Made by a program: the position numbers and the translations under genes. A stretch of DNA of 16,116 nucleotides from Metaruminococcus_A sp900762715. Its GTDB lineage: Bacteria; Bacillota; Clostridia; Oscillospirales; Ruminococcaceae. The stretch is taken from contig DBFBLF010000076.1 of NCBI GenBank assembly GCA_048204295.1, positions 1-16,116 on the forward strand. The letters are read 5' to 3'. Under the pieces are notes generated by a model that had not been told where the DNA came from, did no database searches, and worked only from the letters and a program-made list of their open reading frames with translations. Shown here in pieces: positions 13,750 to 16,116 of this stretch (positions within the stretch are counted from its first letter, which is position 1; every line of letters begins with the position of its first letter).

Positions 13750-14247
13750 TTACTTCTGAACCGTAATGGACTCTCCGCCGCGCTGCAGGGCAATTGTACC
13801 GGTCCGCACAACCTCTTTTACGCCGTAGGGGGCAAGCAGGTCCAGCATAGTCTGGAGCCGTTCGGCTGTATCGGCAATTTCCACCGTCATGGTCGAGGTG
13901 GTGATGTCGGAAATCTTGGCGCCCATAATCTTTGCAATATCCATAATATCGCCCCTGGCGTCAGATTTTGCCGTTACCTTGATTAGCATCAGCTCCCGGC
14001 TGATAATTTCATCCTGCGGAAGGGTTCGCAGCTTGATGACGTCGATGAGCTTATTGAGCTGCTTTTCCACCTGCTCAAGCATATAATCGTCACCGTCCAC
14101 TACAATTGTGATACGGGAAACCGAGCTGTCGTCCGTCACACCGACCGCAAGGCTGTCAATATTGAAGCCGCGGCGGGAAAAAAGCCCGGAAACACGGGAA
14201 AGAACGCCCGCGTGATTTTCCACTAAAATAGATACTGTCTGCTTCAT
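13750..14247 (-). CDS. ilvN: Acetolactate synthase small (regulatory) subunit
   Basis: This 165-residue regulatory subunit binds the catalytic subunit IlvB, activates it and usually confers valine feedback inhibition. The N-terminal ACT domain (about 1-75) has the expected SILVENHAGVLSRVSGLFSRRG motif region at residues 5-27, followed by FNIDSLAVG. The C-terminal part (about 80-160) matches the ALS small-subunit C domain (RELMLIKV near 85, AKIMGAKISDI near 105). TAGGAGT lies six bases before the ATG. It sits between ilvB and ilvC in transcription order. A 94-base gap with a hairpin separates it from ilvB. The name ilvH is equally used for this gene in Bacillus. Confidence 0.95.
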   Translation of the reverse strand: MKQTVSILVENHAGVLSRVSGLFSRRGFNIDSLAVGVTDDSSVSRITIVVDGDDYMLEQVEKQLNKLIDVIKLRTLPQDEIISRELMLIKVTAKSDARGDIMDIAKIMGAKISDITTSTMTVEIADTAERLQTMLDLLAPYGVKEVVRTGTIALQRGGESITVQK

Positions 14248-14303
14248 AATGCTACTCCTATTTCGACGAGAGGCTTATAGTTCAGTCAAAGTGGGGACCC
14301 TGT

Positions 14304-14331
14304 CATCCAACGCCGCAAGGCGCGCTGGATG
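14304..14331 (-). other. Intercistronic stem-loop between ilvB and ilvN
   Basis: In the - strand RNA, CAUCCAGCGC and GCGUUGGAUG form a ten-pair stem (one G-U) around an eight-base loop. The loop can tighten further, since GCGCC and GGCG can also pair across UUGC. It starts 10 bases after the ilvB stop and is not followed by a T run, so it should not end transcription. It may affect mRNA processing or the ilvB/ilvN ratio. Confidence 0.55.
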
Positions 14332-14341
14332 CCCTGTCAGG

Positions 14342-15952
14342 CTATAACGATGACTCTTCCGGGTCGACCATACATTCCAACAGGAACGGCCCCGTTTGGG
14401 ATAACAACCGCTCCAGCGCTCCATCCACCTCTTCAGGGCGGCTGATTGACAGGGATGGGATACCATAGGCCGCGGCAAGCTTGCCGAAATCCGGGCTGCC
14501 ATCCAAAAAAACCGCGGTATAGTTCCCGGCGTAATTGTTTTTTTGCAGTTCCCGCACCATGCCAAGGCGGTTATTTTTCATAACGACGATTTTGATATCC
14601 AGCTTTTCCTGACAGATGGTCGCCAGCTCCATCATCTCCATCTGGAACGAACCGTCCCCGCAGGTGACAACGACCGGCTGCTGCGGGGAGGCGAGCTTTG
14701 CCCCCACGGCCGCGGGAACCGAGTAACCCATCGTCCCCATCCCACCCGAGGTGAGAAAGCGGCCGCTTCGCAGAACACAGTTGGCAGCCGACCAAATTTG
14801 ATTCTGGCCAACGTCAGCAACAAAAACCGTGTCGGCTTCCGCCCGCTCCGACAGAGTGTGGATAAACTTCTTGGGGTTGATTTTATCCGGCGTTTGCTGG
14901 TAAACCACCGGCTTTTTATATCCGTTCAGTTCTCCGAGCCAGTCCGTGTGCTCCATCGGCTCTGCCTTTTCCATAAGCTGCGTCAGAACGATTTTAGCGT
15001 CGCCTACAATCGGGATTTGGACATCGACGTTTTTGCCGATTTCCGCCGGGTCTACATCGATGTGGATGATTTTCGTCCGCTTTTCTAAAACGCCGGGAGT
15101 AGTAACGGCGCGGTCACCTACTCTGGCGCCGATCAGAATCAGCAAATCCGTCTCCTGTACCGCCATGTTGGCGGTGCGCTGGCCGTGCATCCCAAGCATC
15201 CCGAAGTTGAGAGGATGCTCCGTTTCTATAGCGCCGAGCCCCATCATAGTTGTGACGACCGGAAGCTGGCACTGTTCCGCAAAACTGCGGAGCTCCGTTT
15301 GAGCATGGCAGGAAAAAATTCCGCCGCCCGCACAAATCAGCGGCTTTTGCGCCGCTTTGAGCGCGGCAAGCATCCGTTTGACCTGACCCTGGTGTCCCGC
15401 CAAGGTCGGCTTATATCCGCGAATGGATACATCAAAAGAATAATCGAATTTAATTTTTACCCGCTGGACGTCAACGGGGATATCAATCAAAACAGGGCCG
15501 GGCCGGCCGGTGGAGGCAATGTAAAACGCCTCTTTCATCACCCTAGCGATCCGCTCCGGTTCCTTGACAAGGTAGCTGTGTTTGACAAAGGGCTCCACTG
15601 CGCCGGTGATATCGGCTTCCTGGAAGACATCCCGCCCAAGCAGTTCGGTGGAGACCTGCCCGGTAATAATAACTAGCGGAATTGAATCGGCATAAGCGGT
15701 GGCAATTCCGGTAATCAGGTTGAGGGCGCCGGGCCCGGAGGTTGCAATACAGACACCGGGCTTTCCTGAAATACGGGCAAAACCGCTGGCAGCATGAGCG
15801 GCGTTTTGTTCCTCCCTCACCAGAACGTGGCGGATTGAAGAGACCGAAAGGGCGTCATAAACCGGGCAGATTGCGGCGCCGGGATACCCGAACGCGACCG
15901 ATACGCCTTCCGCCTCCAAACAACGGACTACCGCCTGTGCAACTGTGATCAT
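14342..15952 (-). CDS. ilvB: Acetolactate synthase large (catalytic) subunit
   Basis: IlvB is the thiamine-diphosphate enzyme that condenses two pyruvates, or pyruvate and 2-oxobutyrate, as the first common step of branched-chain amino acid synthesis. The 536 residues show the catalytic Glu48 in REEQNAAHAA, FGYPGAAICP at 21-30, SGPGALNLITG at 72-82, and GQNQIWSAAN near 382. The diphosphate/Mg motif GDGSF is at 432-436, with Asn at 460-461. The protein ends in VDPEESSL, about 15 to 25 residues shorter than enteric-type enzymes that continue past DPEEN. This may be normal for the clostridial subgroup. The ATG has AAGGGA five bases upstream. It is the first gene of ilvB-ilvN-ilvC; ilvD and leu genes are not in the window. 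Confidence 0.96.
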   Translation of the reverse strand: MITVAQAVVRCLEAEGVSVAFGYPGAAICPVYDALSVSSIRHVLVREEQNAAHAASGFARISGKPGVCIATSGPGALNLITGIATAYADSIPLVIITGQVSTELLGRDVFQEADITGAVEPFVKHSYLVKEPERIARVMKEAFYIASTGRPGPVLIDIPVDVQRVKIKFDYSFDVSIRGYKPTLAGHQGQVKRMLAALKAAQKPLICAGGGIFSCHAQTELRSFAEQCQLPVVTTMMGLGAIETEHPLNFGMLGMHGQRTANMAVQETDLLILIGARVGDRAVTTPGVLEKRTKIIHIDVDPAEIGKNVDVQIPIVGDAKIVLTQLMEKAEPMEHTDWLGELNGYKKPVVYQQTPDKINPKKFIHTLSERAEADTVFVADVGQNQIWSAANCVLRSGRFLTSGGMGTMGYSVPAAVGAKLASPQQPVVVTCGDGSFQMEMMELATICQEKLDIKIVVMKNNRLGMVRELQKNNYAGNYTAVFLDGSPDFGKLAAAYGIPSLSISRPEEVDGALERLLSQTGPFLLECMVDPEESSL

Positions 15953-15975
15953 ACCGATCCCTTCTTTCCCTTCAT
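15949..15975 (-). other. Possible eight-codon upstream ORF overlapping the ilvB start
   Basis: ATG at 15973-15975 opens a tiny ORF (MKGKKGSV) whose TGA overlaps the ilvB ATG as ATGA. AGGA lies only two bases before its ATG, which is too close for a good ribosome site. It contains one Val and no Leu or Ile, so it is not an attenuation peptide. Coupling of translation into ilvB is possible but unproven. Confidence 0.2.
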
Positions 15976-16011
15976 ATTCCTATTTCATAGCTTTCCACTA
16001 TGTTTCGTACT

Positions 16012-16041
16012 ATTATAGCTTTAACTCGGTAAAGTCGTCAA
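16012..16041 (-). promoter_or_regulatory. Sigma-A promoter of ilvBNC
   Basis: On the - strand, TTGACG (16036-16041) and a perfect TATAAT (16012-16017) are separated by 18 bases. Transcription would start near 16005, about 53 bases before ilvB. A small CATAG/CTATG hairpin (15986-16002) lies in the leader. The remaining 75 bases to the window edge hold no gene I can identify. Confidence 0.85.
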
Positions 16042-16116
16042 GGTGCTAAATGAACAATTTTTTTGCCCTCATCCGCCTTTTCTTTAGATACACAATTGCT
16101 TTTTCACAGGAAACGC

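Noticed and set aside
12781..13986. A 401-codon open frame on the + strand
   Set aside because: It lies antisense to ilvC and ilvN, whose proteins match known families over their full lengths; the frame has no family motif and is a shadow of the codon usage of those genes.
14275..14565. A - strand frame overlapping the 3' end of ilvB, considered as a frameshifted tail
   Set aside because: Its translation does not resemble the C-terminus of acetolactate synthase; it is an out-of-frame shadow.
15953..16116. T-box or riboswitch upstream of ilvB
   Set aside because: The promoter leaves only about 53 bases of leader, with no specifier hairpin, T-box sequence or terminator.

Overview
The window looks like chromosomal core DNA of a low-to-mid GC Firmicute of class Clostridia, probably near the Ruminococcaceae/Oscillospiraceae. 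This is inferred from protein flavour, strong AGGAGG ribosome sites, TTGACA/TATAAT promoters, the clostridial pairings yceD-rpmF and DUF512-der-plsY-gpsA, and a small clostridial P-loop protein. No phage, insertion sequence, CRISPR, tRNA or rRNA is visible. Only rpmB is on the + strand; every other gene is on the - strand.

Layout from left to right. rpmB (L28, +) has its own promoter, a leader hairpin and a terminator, and faces a four-gene - strand operon. In transcription order that operon is a PDZ/radical-SAM/DUF512 protein, der (ribosome-assembly GTPase), plsY and gpsA (acyl-glycerol-3-phosphate and glycerol-3-phosphate synthesis). Its internal gaps are only 12 to 24 bases and a perfect 11-bp hairpin follows it. 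Upstream of it is yceD-rpmF (23S rRNA accumulation protein and L32), with a near-consensus promoter and two tandem terminators. Next is pgi (glucose-6-phosphate isomerase) with an uncharacterised P-loop protein, then dacF-like D,D-carboxypeptidase.

From about 9.15 to 12.65 kb lies a more accessory stretch: a GH39-type glycoside hydrolase without a signal peptide, an SMP-30/gluconolactonase-type hydrolase behind a perfect consensus promoter, and a small two-helix membrane protein. Each has its own promoter and they are probably separately regulated. The window ends with ilvB-ilvN-ilvC, branched-chain amino acid synthesis from pyruvate/2-oxobutyrate through acetolactate to the dihydroxy acid. 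Its promoter sits directly before ilvB with a leader of only about 50 bases.

No clearly new multi-gene system is present. The points most worth a second look are the conserved P-loop protein next to pgi, the DUF512 radical-SAM protein, inverted repeats in the GH39 and SMP-30 control regions, a promoter nested in the ilvC terminator, and an atypical cofactor loop in IlvC. Start codons were corrected where the ribosome binding site clearly favoured an internal start.
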